Source: Actinomycetota bacterium (GTDB lineage Bacteria > Actinomycetota > Thermoleophilia > Solirubrobacterales > 70-9). From it: 10,467 nucleotides of DNA. A program made the position numbers and the translations under genes. The notes beneath the pieces are model-generated. The model had not been told where the DNA came from, ran no database searches, and saw only the letters and a program-made list of their open reading frames with translations. Where the stretch lies: positions 1,072 through 11,538 of the forward strand of contig VAYL01000058.1 of NCBI GenBank assembly GCA_005884305.1, written 5' to 3'. Each line of letters starts with the position of its first letter. Position 1 is the stretch's first letter. Shown here piece after piece: positions 1 through 6,954 of this stretch.

Positions 1-1495
1 ATGCGACCTCCTGAGGGGCTGGCGCGTGCGCGGGCGCCGTCTCGCCGGCGGTGTGTCGCGGGCGAAGCAGCGAGACCCCCGCACCGACGAAGGACGTGGC
101 GGCGAGCACCCACAACGCGGTGTGCATGTTGTGGATGAAGAGATCGAGCTTCGCGCTCGGAAGGCCGCTGGCGAGCCCGGAGAAGATCGCGAACAGGATG
201 TCCTTCGGCACGGCCGCGGTCACAATCGCAAGCACGAACGCGATCGAGATCACGGCGCCCGTGTTCTGGAGCATCGTCCTCGCGCCCGCCGCCACCCCGC
301 GTCGGTGCTGCGGCACGGTCCCCATCATCGCCGCGGTGTTAGGCGAGTTGAACATGCCCGAGCCGATTCCCACGAGGAGCAGCCAAAGGGTGCTCTGCCA
401 GTAGGGGCTCGAGGCCTCGAGCGTCGTCATCAGCGCGAGGGCCGCGCCGCTCACGACCATGCCGAGCGCCGCCAGGGCACGCGAGCCGTGGCGATCGGCC
501 CAGATACCGGCCAGGGGCGAGGAGATGAGCATGCCGATCGCCATCGGGGTGATCTTGATGCCGGCGATGATCGGATCATCGCCCTTCACCCCCTGGAAGT
601 AGAAGACGAAGACGAAGAGGAGCGCGAACCGCGACAGGCCGTTGATGAACGCGGCGCCGGTGGCCGCGGAGAACATGCGGTTCCGGAAGATCGTCAGGTC
701 CAGCATCGGCGACTTGCCCCTGAGCTCGATCAGGACGAAGGCCGGCAGCAGCACGACCGACGCGACCAACGGCCAGATCACGATCGGCTCGTTCCAGCCC
801 GAGAGGCCGCCCTTCGAGATTCCGTAGACGAGGCCGGTGAGCCCGGCGACGAACACGGTCGTCCCGAGGATGTCGAGCCCGCGCTGCGGGTCCGTGGTCG
901 CCAGCTCCCTGAGGACCAGCGCTCCCCACAGCGCACCGGCGAGGCCCAGCGGGACGTTGAACCAGAATACCCAGTGCCACGAGATGGCGACGAGGGCGCC
1001 GCCAAGGACCGGCCCCAACACGAGCCCGACCGCGGCCACCATGGTGTTCGTTCCCATCGCGAGGCCAAGCTCCTCCTTGGGAAACGCGTCGGTCACGAGC
1101 GCCGCTGCGTTGGCGAAGAGGAATGCGCCGCCGACCCCCTGAAGGATCCGCCACAGGATGAGCTCGGTTCCGCTGGCCGAGAACCCCGCCCCTAGCGAGG
1201 CGAGCGCGAAGATGACGAAGCCCCCGACATATGCGTGCTTGCGCCCGAAGAGGTCCGACAGCCGGCCGGCCGTGAGGACCAGCACGGTCGAAGCGATCAT
1301 GTACGCGAGGATCACCCAGACGAGCCCGAGCAGGCTCGTGCCGAGGGAGCGCTCCAAGTCGGGCAGGGCGATGATGAGCGTGCCCGAGTTGATGGTCGCA
1401 AGGAGCATTCCCAAGCTGGTGCACGAGAGAGCCCACCACTTGTAGTTCGCATGATCCGCGTGTACGCCGGGGCGGAAACGCCGCAGCGCACCCAC
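1..1495 (-). CDS. MFS exporter, DHA2 (EmrB/QacA-like) drug:H+ antiporter family, partial at left edge
   Basis: Predicted inner-membrane proton-coupled exporter; the substrate cannot be told from sequence. The frame is open over about 498 codons from GTG at 1495 to the window edge. It was checked at several points and shows no break. It reads as alternating hydrophobic helices, probably 14 as usual for DHA2. Visible motifs are MFS motif A (G77-R-L-S-D81-L-F-G84-R85-K86) and antiporter motif C (GLVLGPVLGG near residues 157-166). A later FNSPNTAAMMGTVP stretch is typical of DHA2 proteins. The usual Asp of the first-helix motif (lDxTivNvALP) is replaced: the sequence reads TINSGTLIIALP. The tail after the last helix (LLRPRHTAGETAPAHAP) is hydrophilic, so the stop is probably only a few codons beyond the edge. 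The start is uncertain: GAGAGG abuts the GTG, and another in-frame GTG at 1528 lies inside the palindrome. It is divergent from the MBL-fold gene and probably controlled by the operator at 1515-1536. Confidence 0.9.
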   Translation of the reverse strand, partial: MGALRRFRPGVHADHANYKWWALSCTSLGMLLATINSGTLIIALPDLERSLGTSLLGLVWVILAYMIASTVLVLTAGRLSDLFGRKHAYVGGFVIFALASLGAGFSASGTELILWRILQGVGGAFLFANAAALVTDAFPKEELGLAMGTNTMVAAVGLVLGPVLGGALVAISWHWVFWFNVPLGLAGALWGALVLRELATTDPQRGLDILGTTVFVAGLTGLVYGISKGGLSGWNEPIVIWPLVASVVLLPAFVLIELRGKSPMLDLTIFRNRMFSAATGAAFINGLSRFALLFVFVFYFQGVKGDDPIIAGIKITPMAIGMLISSPLAGIWADRHGSRALAALGMVVSGAALALMTTLEASSPYWQSTLWLLLVGIGSGMFNSPNTAAMMGTVPQHRRGVAAGARTMLQNTGAVISIAFVLAIVTAAVPKDILFAIFSGLASGLPSAKLDLFIHNMHTALWVLAATSFVGAGVSLLRPRHTAGETAPAHAPAPQEVA

Positions 1496-1514
1496 CCTCT
1501 CGTGTGTATCCGCT

Positions 1515-1536
1515 ATTCTTACGTTCACGTAAGAAT
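1515..1536. promoter_or_regulatory. 22-bp perfect palindrome, candidate operator of the divergent promoter region
   Basis: The arms ATTCTTACGT and ACGTAAGAAT are exact reverse complements around a 2-nt centre (TC). The site is AT-rich in a very GC-rich window. It sits between the divergent starts at 1495 (minus) and 1567 (plus), about 20-30 bp from each. Each arm contains TAAGAAT, which resembles a -10 element, reading outward in each direction. A dimeric repressor bound here could therefore block both promoters. Size and symmetry suit a TetR- or MarR-type regulator, which often controls MFS exporters, but no regulator gene is in the window. The palindrome is seen; the regulator type and promoter assignment are inference. 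Confidence 0.65.
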
Positions 1537-1566
1537 CAGCTTAGCGCCTCAGCGGAGGTAACGGGT

Positions 1567-2244
1567 ATGCGAGTCAACTGGCTGGGACACTCGGCATTTC
1601 TCCTGACCGGGGAGTCGAAGGCGGTCGTGATCGATCCCTACGGGTCGTTTCCCAAGGACCGCCCGATCAAGTTCGACTACCCGCCGCTGGAGGGACTGGA
1701 GGCGGATCTCGTTCTCGTGTCCCACGAGCATCTGGACCACAACGCGGCGGATGCCGTCCGCGGCGATCCCGACGTCATCAGGGCAAGCGCCGGGATCTCC
1801 GAATCGCCGATCGGCGAGGTGCTTGGGATCGCGTCCGAGCACGATCCGAGCGCGGGAACGCAGCGCGGCGCGAACACGATCTTCTGCTTCACGCTCGACG
1901 GGGTACGCTGCTGCCATCTCGGGGACTTCGGTCAGGGCGGGCTTCGTCCCGAGCAGCGAGAGGCGATCGGCGATGTCGACGTTCTATTCGTGCCGGTCGG
2001 AAGCGGCCCGACGATCGACGGGCGTCAGGCCGCCGAGGTCGTCGCCCAGATCAGCCCGCGGGTGGTGATCCCGATGCACTACGCCACCGAGGCGGTCGAC
2101 TTCCTCGAGGGTCCCAATGAGTTCCTCGACGCGGTCTCTGGAGAGGTGGAACGGCCGGGCGCGAGCGAGATCGAGCTCGACGTGACGGCCGGCGGTCACG
2201 ATCGGCCCAGGGTCGTGATGCTCGAGCCTCCCGTCCCCAGCTGA
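1567..2244 (+). CDS. Metallo-beta-lactamase-fold metal-dependent hydrolase (COG2220 / UPF0173-like)
   Basis: A 225-residue cytoplasmic protein, the usual length for the small COG2220-type hydrolases (UlaG/UPF0173 relatives), which use a one- or two-metal centre for hydrolysis. The substrate is unknown. It opens with the family's MRVNWLGHSAFLL strand, followed by VVIDPYG. The metal motif HxHxDH is complete: H53-E-H55-L-D57-H58. Further ligands are likely H117 and D120 (CHLGDFGQ) and H171 (VIPMHY). No signal peptide is visible. The start is chosen at ATG 1567 because GGAGG lies at 1554-1558, 8 nt upstream, and the family N-terminus begins exactly there; a longer in-frame opening from 1504 would run through the palindrome. 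The membrane-protein gene begins 45 nt after the stop on the same strand, so the two may be co-transcribed. The gene is divergent from the exporter and shares its control region. Confidence 0.9.
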   Translation: MRVNWLGHSAFLLTGESKAVVIDPYGSFPKDRPIKFDYPPLEGLEADLVLVSHEHLDHNAADAVRGDPDVIRASAGISESPIGEVLGIASEHDPSAGTQRGANTIFCFTLDGVRCCHLGDFGQGGLRPEQREAIGDVDVLFVPVGSGPTIDGRQAAEVVAQISPRVVIPMHYATEAVDFLEGPNEFLDAVSGEVERPGASEIELDVTAGGHDRPRVVMLEPPVPS

Positions 2245-2253
2245 GGCCGAGTC

Positions 2254-2270
2254 CGGCGGATCCACCGCCG
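2254..2270. repeat. Short GC-rich inverted repeat between two co-directional genes
   Basis: CGGCGG and CCGCCG (6-bp arms) flank ATCCA, 10 nt after the MBL-fold stop and 20 nt before the next start. No T-run follows. It could be a weak terminator, an mRNA-stability hairpin or chance; GC-rich 6-bp arms arise easily in this base composition. Confidence 0.3.
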
Positions 2271-2289
2271 CCGTGGGAAGATCAGCGCC

Positions 2290-3090
2290 GTGGGCGCGAT
2301 CACGATCAATCTCAGCCTGGACGGCGGCTCCGGCGCGGTGCGGACGAGCGTCCTGCTGATCTTCGCGTCGTTCCTGCTCTCGTTCCTGTTCATCCGGACC
2401 AGCGCCCGCCTCATGCGCAGCCCGAAGGTCCCGTGGTGGCCGGGCAGCGTTACGACGGAGAGCGGGCTCCACCTCCACCACCTCGTCTTCGGGATCGTGC
2501 TGATGCTGATCGGAGGCACGCTCGGGTTCGCGGTCGACGAGTCGCAGTCCCCGTGGATTGAGCTCTCGGCGGTCGCGTTCGGTATCGGGGCCGGCCTCAC
2601 CTTCGACGAGTTCGCCCTGTGGGTGCATCTGGAGGACGTCTACTGGTCCGAGGAGGGGCGCCAGTCGGTCGACGCGGCGGTCATCGCGATCGCGTTCGTC
2701 GGCCTGGTCTTGACGGGAGCCTTCTCGGCGAACCTCGATACGGCGTCGCCGTGGCTCATCGTCGCGAGCATCGCCTACATCTTGTTCGAGCTCGCGATGG
2801 TCATGATCGCGTTCTCGAAGTTCCGGCTCTTTCACGGGATGCTGGGGATCGCGATCGCGCCCCTCGCGTGGTGGGCGGCCGCCCGGCTCGCGAAGCCCAA
2901 CTCACCCTGGGCCAAGCGCTACTACGGCGAGCGCAACCCGGAGAAGCAGGCGCGGACTGAGGCGCGCTACGGACACCGGCGCACCGACCGCTTCAAGGAC
3001 CGCGTCCGCGACGCGATCGGTGGCCGGCCGACGGCGCTCATCGAGTCAAGTCAGGCACGGGCCGAGCGGGCCGACCCGGAGCAGTCCTGA
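2290..3090 (+). CDS. Integral membrane protein, six predicted helices, function unknown
   Basis: A 266-residue polytopic membrane protein. Hydrophobic segments lie at about 19-36, 65-81, 91-108, 128-145, 153-175 and 180-200. The last 65 residues are a highly charged, Arg/Lys-rich cytoplasmic tail. Conserved-looking polar patches sit at helix ends: SGLHLHHLVFGI (three His at 61, 63 and 64) and LTFDEFALWVHLEDVYW (acidic and His residues near 103-119). They could form a metal or proton site, but I know of no assigned function. Related-looking unnamed proteins occur in other actinobacteria (from memory, unchecked). The start is GTG at 2290 with a weak GGGAAG at 2275-2280; no better in-frame start is seen. 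It lies 45 nt after the MBL-fold gene and ends 7 nt from the stop of the convergent Asp-box gene. Confidence 0.8.
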   Translation: MGAITINLSLDGGSGAVRTSVLLIFASFLLSFLFIRTSARLMRSPKVPWWPGSVTTESGLHLHHLVFGIVLMLIGGTLGFAVDESQSPWIELSAVAFGIGAGLTFDEFALWVHLEDVYWSEEGRQSVDAAVIAIAFVGLVLTGAFSANLDTASPWLIVASIAYILFELAMVMIAFSKFRLFHGMLGIAIAPLAWWAAARLAKPNSPWAKRYYGERNPEKQARTEARYGHRRTDRFKDRVRDAIGGRPTALIESSQARAERADPEQS

Positions 3091-3097
3091 CTACCGG

Positions 3098-4521
3098 TCA
3101 GCGAAAGTGGCGTCCGGCGTTCGGACGCGTCAGGCAGGGCCCGCCGTTCTGGATGCTCGTGTAGGCGGCTGCCGGCTTGGCCCCCGGGTCCTTTCGGTTG
3201 TACGGATCGCCGCCGAAGACCGTGAACCCGCACCCGGTCCGCGGGTTCACCGCAACCGTCGTGAAGTCGAGCAGCGTCCGGTCCTGGTCCGGCCCGCAGA
3301 TCACGCCCAGGTTGCAGATGTTTCCGTAATGGGTGGGCCGCTTGCTGATGCGGTGCCGCAGGAAGGTGTGCCCGTAGTCGAACGTCTCGGCGACGCGGTA
3401 GCGCCAGCGGCCCTTGTTGCTGTTCGGGTTGGGGCTGGCCGTTGAGCCGTACCAGCCGATGAGCGCCTCGCCGCGGCCCTTGCCCGCCGCGATCCACTGA
3501 AGCTGCGCGGCCTGGGGCACCCCCCGATTCACCTTGATCGGGCGCGAGAAGTGACGTCCCGAGTCCCGCGAAACGAACAGGTACACGCCCTGCCCGTGCT
3601 GGCCGGCGCGCAGGCGCCCGGCGGGGGGTCGGCGGCGACCGTCGGGAAGATGCTCACGAAGTTCGAGCCCGCGCCCTTGTCGTTCTGGAAGATCGTCTTG
3701 TTGACGAAGGTCGACGACGTGCCGCTGCACCCGTGGCGCGCGATTCCCAGGTAAAGGTTGCTGGGCGTGGGATCGGGATCGCTGACCTGGCCCGTGCGAT
3801 GCGGCTCGGTGAACGGCACGTACAAGGCCCCCTTGGCGCCGACCGCCGGCTTGCCGATCACCTCGCTGTTCTCAAAGGCGCCGGTCGGGCTGAAATGGGC
3901 GAAGGCGTCGCTTCCCGGCTGGAGCACCTGCCCGCAGGGCGTGAACGACTGCCCGCGGTCGGTCGAGACCTGCACCTCCGGAGCGCCGCCGCCGAATCCG
4001 AGGCCGTCGTAGGTGTCGTAGAGCAGGTTCGGCCGCCCGGCAACGGTGGTGATCCAGGGCCGGTCGGCGGCAGCGTCGGTCTGGTTCGACGGCGCGCCCG
4101 AGCTGCAGTCGGGCTCGAACGACTTGCCGTGGTTCAGCGAGATGCACAGATCGGACCCGGCAAGGTCCTCGAGGTCGATCTGGTACACGGTGTGCTTCGG
4201 GTCGTAGCCGACGGCCAGGTCCTCGTCACCGCCGCCGGCGGACGAGCCGACCTGGATGGGCTTGGAGAAGGTGCCGACGCGGCCGGCTCGGGTCGAGCGC
4301 CAGAAGTCGCCGCCCGGCCCCGGCCCTCCCGGTGCCGCGAGATAGAGGAATCGCCCGCCATGATCGAAGACGGCGCTCGGCTCCCCGCCCTGCGCGTCGC
4401 CCTTCGGGGGCGAGCCCGGCAGCGGCTTCGGTGGCGTGTAGCTGAGCTTCGCCGCCATGGCCCCGGCCGGGACCAGAAGCGCCACGATCGCTGCGGCGAG
4501 CGTCATTCGCAGCACCTTCAT
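3098..4521 (-). pseudogene. Secreted BNR/Asp-box (sialidase-like beta-propeller) protein, frameshifted
   Basis: The reading frame is split. The first part runs from ATG 4521 to a stop at 3529, and the second is open down to the stop at 3098. Restoring one C in the C6 tract (minus strand, positions 3628-3623) joins them as VAADPPAGRLRAGQHGQG and gives about 474 residues. The N-terminus is a clear Sec signal (MKVLRMTLAAAIVALLVPAGAMA, cleavage near residues 23-24), so the protein is exported. Asp-box-like turns (SxDxGxxF) recur: SLNHGKSF (128-135), STDRGQSF (186-193), and after the break SRDSGRHF and FDYGHTF. This indicates a six- or seven-bladed beta-propeller of the WD40/YVTN/BNR type. Such proteins include sialidases, but I cannot see a sialidase Arg triad, so enzymatic activity is not claimed. 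ATG 4521 is preferred over the in-frame ATG at 4590 because the signal peptide begins there. No good ribosome binding site precedes it; a palindrome sits at 4537-4553. Confidence 0.78.
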
Positions 4522-4536
4522 CTGGCGGGACGGTAC

Positions 4537-4553
4537 TGGGGCAATTTGCCCCA
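4537..4553. promoter_or_regulatory. 17-bp inverted repeat just upstream of the Asp-box gene
   Basis: Eight-bp arms (TGGGGCAA and TTGCCCCA) flank a single central base, a perfect match. It lies 16 bp upstream of ATG 4521, where a ribosome binding site would be expected and none is seen. It may be an operator close to the transcription start, or a hairpin in the leader. It also lies in the 126-bp divergent region shared with the small membrane peptide at 4648. Role inferred from position only. Confidence 0.4.
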
Positions 4554-4647
4554 CGCAACCGGTAAGGGGCATCCGTCGCGTAAGGCCCATGACGTGCCCC
4601 TGAACGAGCGCGCGCCGTGTCCGGTACCCCGCACAGGAGGTGATTCG

Positions 4648-4779
4648 ATGAACACGCTGTTTCAGCCGCGCTGGCGCGGTTGGATTATCGGCGCGGTCCT
4701 GCTGGCGGTCGCAGTCGCGGTCGTGCTGGTGATCGTGTACTCGGGCGGCGGCTCAAGCGGCGGTGGCGGCGGGTACTGA
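4648..4779 (+). CDS. 43-residue single-span membrane peptide with Gly/Ser-rich tail
   Basis: It has a short N-terminus with two Arg (MNTLFQPRWRGW), then a strongly hydrophobic run at residues 13-31 (one transmembrane helix), then the tail YSGGGSSGGGGGY. By the positive-inside rule the Arg-bearing end should be cytoplasmic and the Gly tail outside; cleavage is not obvious. Translation looks real: AGGAGGTGA at 4635-4643 matches the 16S anti-Shine-Dalgarno over nine bases, 4 nt before the ATG, the strongest such site in the window. The stop is followed 15 bp later by a long hairpin. The frame is also open far upstream, but that part is antisense to the Asp-box gene and has no such start signal. 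I recognise no family. Function unknown; possibilities include a membrane-stress peptide or small complex subunit, both speculative. Confidence 0.7.
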   Translation: MNTLFQPRWRGWIIGAVLLAVAVAVVLVIVYSGGGSSGGGGGY

Positions 4780-4794
4780 TCGCCGCACCGCGCC

Positions 4795-4821
4795 CGGGTG
4801 AGGCGACCGTCGCCTCACCCG
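4795..4821. terminator. Long GC hairpin, probable transcription terminator
   Basis: Thirteen-bp perfectly paired arms (CGGGTGAGGCGAC and its complement) are separated by one base. It starts 15 bp after the stop of the 43-residue peptide. There is no downstream T-run, as is common for strong hairpins in high-GC actinobacteria, so termination is probable but not certain. It separates that gene from the next one at 4875. Because it is fully symmetric, a dimer-binding site is the alternative. Confidence 0.65.
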
Positions 4822-4874
4822 CGGCCCGCCCGTGCGAACCTAAGGGCCGTTAACGATCACCGAGAGGAGACCGG

Positions 4875-5345
4875 ATGACCGCAAAGGCCGACTACACGGA
4901 CGAGGAGTGGAAGCTGCTGCGCGAGGCGCCGACGAGCGCCGGGATGCTGGTGATCGAGGCCGACCGCGGCGGGATGATCCGCGAGACATTCTCGATGGCG
5001 AAGGCCTACGCCGAGGCGCGCAAGGAGCACGGTGCCAGCCAGCTTCTCGACGACATCGCCTCGGAGAAGCCCGAGGTCGACCGGACGCGGTTCCAGTCCG
5101 TCGAGGACCTTCGGTCGAGTCTGCTCCAGCACATCCGCGACGCGGTGAGTCTCCTTCAGCAGAAGGCACCGGCCGAGGAGCTCGAGGAGTACCGGCGCTT
5201 TCTGGCCAACGTCGCGAGCCGCGTCGCCGAGGCGCACCGCGAGGGGTTCCTGGGCATGAGCGGGGAGCGCGTCAGCGAGGCCGAGAAGCGGGCGCTTGCG
5301 GACATCGCGCAGGCGGCCGGAACGTCAGCACCCGACGCGGGCTAA
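4875..5345 (+). CDS. Soluble alpha-helical protein of unknown function
   Basis: A 156-residue acidic protein with no signal peptide or membrane helix. It starts with a YTDEEWKLLREAP segment and a short hydrophobic patch with Gly (SAGMLVIEADRGG, about 22-34). Long amphipathic helices follow, and a C-terminal segment (SEAEKRALADIAQAAG) resembles the closing helix of many small actinobacterial proteins. The opening faintly recalls TerB-like helical proteins, but I cannot support that assignment. Unnamed actinobacterial proteins with the same RGGxIRETFSxAKAYxEARK pattern exist (from memory, unchecked). The start is well defined: GAGAGGAGA at 4862-4870, then ATG at 4875. It follows the hairpin at 4795-4821, so it likely has its own promoter. 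Its TAA shares bases with the TAG of the convergent GH44 gene (CTAA, 5342-5345). Confidence 0.8.
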   Translation: MTAKADYTDEEWKLLREAPTSAGMLVIEADRGGMIRETFSMAKAYAEARKEHGASQLLDDIASEKPEVDRTRFQSVEDLRSSLLQHIRDAVSLLQQKAPAEELEEYRRFLANVASRVAEAHREGFLGMSGERVSEAEKRALADIAQAAGTSAPDAG

Positions 5346-6924
5346 GCGGGGATCACGTACAGCGTCAGTGACCGCGCCGGGTAGATCGCGGTGAATCCGG
5401 CCGCGGGGACGGTGCGATTGCTCGCGTGCTGAATCGCGCCGCCGGTCCACCTCCAGACCTGGGCCTGGCCCTTTGGTGAGATGCCGGACAGGTTCAGCGG
5501 GCTCTCGAGCGCGTTCGAGGTCTTATTGATGACGAGGATGGTGTAGGCGCCATCGCCCGAGCGCCGGGCTCCGTACACGGCGAGCTTGGCCTGGTTCCCG
5601 CTCGCCGACCGCACCCAGGTGTCGCCGAACTTCGAGCCGTTTCCGTCGTAGTTGCGGTAGATGCGGCAGGCGTCCGCGATCAGGTTCCCGTCGTTTCCCA
5701 TGGGCCACCGCGTGGCGAGGTCGAGGCCCTCGCGGGCGAAGATGCCGAGCACGTCCGCCTGGATCAGCGCGTTGGTCATCGCGCCGCCGACCGAGAGGTT
5801 GTACTCGCTCAGCGAGATCTTCGTGCCCGGGTAATCCTGGGCGACCCACTGCTTCATCCGCGGGATGAGCCGGATCTTCTCGCCAATCCAGCTGGGGTCC
5901 GTGTAATTCGGATCCCATCGCGAGCGGGTCACGTCGGTCGAGTCTCCGCCCTGCGCGTAGTAGTGGAGGTCCAGATAGTCGAGCAGGCGCGTGCCATGCG
6001 TCTGCTGGTAGGCGCGCAGCTTCTGCAGGAACCACTCGACGAGCGCGGTACCGCCGTGATTGGCCCGGTCCGGCGAGCTCGCGGAGCAGCCGTTCTCGAC
6101 GTGGTCGGCCGCGCTGCAGAAGTAGTTCGGCCATCCCCACTCGGAGAAGCCGAGGACCTTCGCCGTCGGGTCCGCGGCCTTCACCGCCGACCCGTAGTCC
6201 CGCGACTTCTGCCACAGCTCGTCGTATGTCTCGGGCGCCGGGTGAGCGCCGGCTCGTTACCCAGCTCGTAGAGGCGCACACCGCCATCGGCCGCCGAGCC
6301 ATAGAGGCTCTGGAGCTTCTTGACCCACTCGCCGTCGAACGAGGCGTTGATCTGCATCCGGTCGCGGCTCGGCTGGCTGGGGACCAGCCCGCCCCCCACT
6401 TCCTCGCCGTTGCCGCAGTCTTTGTCGTACGGGTCGAACGATTTCTGGTTCTCGAACACGGACCTCGAATAGCCGCAGGTGAACGGATGGTTGGCCTTGC
6501 CGTCCTTGGCGACCCAGCCCATCATCGGCACCGTCATCAGCGTGTCGGCGCCGACCGACTCGTCCTTACGAACGAACGCCCGGTAGCCGTACTTCGGGCC
6601 GTCGTCGCAGGTGTAGGTCGGCGCGTCGAAGCAGTCCGGGATGTTCTCGAAGTAGTAGTCGTTGCCGGTGTTGGACGAGCCGATCTTCCAGTTATAGGTG
6701 TCGGTGGTGTTGCCGCCCCACCGATCGACCGGCAGGTTGAGCTGCTTCGCGAGGCCCGCCGACGCGAGGTTCATCCCGTAGATGTCGGGGCTGATCGCGT
6801 GCTGGTCGGCGCTACCGTTGACGGACAGCGTCGGTCCGGGGCTTACAGCAAGTGCCGGCGCCGCGGGAAGCGCGCCGACGGCGATGGTCGCCACGATTGC
6901 GAGGAGCGTCCGTGCCCTGCGCAT
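5342..6924 (-). pseudogene. Secreted glycoside hydrolase family 44 (GH44) endoglucanase/xyloglucanase-like, disrupted reading frame
   Basis: GH44 enzymes are retaining endo-beta-1,4-glucanases or xyloglucanases. ATG 6924 starts a Sec signal (MRRARTLLAIVATIAVGALPAAPALA, cleavage after about residue 26). Family motifs follow: RWGGNTTDTYNWK (68-80) and LYELGNEPAL, whose E224 (codon 6255-6253) matches the GH44 acid/base. The frame then breaks at about 6244 and, uncorrected, stops at 6181. The second frame resumes with HPAPETYDELWQKSRDYG and KVLGFSEWGWPNYF. It carries LSEYNL, whose Glu (codon 5806-5804) matches the nucleophile, and ends in the C-terminal beta-sandwich. From memory, GH44 proteins have about eight residues (W..THRDV-like) between NEPAL and HP. 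The lesion is therefore probably a deletion of about 25 nt rather than one base; either fits the phase change. No clear ribosome binding site is seen. The start is 30 bp after the stop of the upstream serine-hydrolase-like gene, so co-transcription is likely. Confidence 0.85.
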
Positions 6925-6954
6925 GCTGCGATCGTAGCGCCGGCGCTCAGCCCG

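Noticed and set aside
26..1195. A 389-codon plus-strand opening opposite the MFS gene
   Set aside because: Arg/Glu/His-rich, low-complexity translation typical of the antisense frame in high-GC DNA; the minus-strand MFS reading explains the region fully.
576..1439. A 287-codon minus-strand opening within the MFS gene
   Set aside because: Out of phase with the real MFS frame; Arg/Pro-rich with no membrane helices.
1504..1566. Extended N-terminus for the MBL-fold protein starting at ATG 1504
   Set aside because: It would translate through the palindrome and lacks an SD, whereas ATG 1567 has GGAGG at good spacing and matches the family N-terminus.
1984..2835. A 283-codon minus-strand opening across the MBL-fold and membrane-protein genes
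   Set aside because: Charged, repetitive Arg/Asp/Glu composition; spans two well-supported plus-strand genes; a shadow frame.
3087..3101. CTGAC / GTCAG inverted repeat at the convergent junction as a bidirectional terminator
   Set aside because: Only 5-bp arms, no T-runs, and it overlaps both stop codons; too weak to call.
3733..4647. Long upstream in-frame extension of the 43-residue peptide (348 codons in all)
   Set aside because: Arg/Ala/Gly-rich and antisense to the Asp-box gene; the strong SD at 4635-4643 points to the internal ATG 4648.
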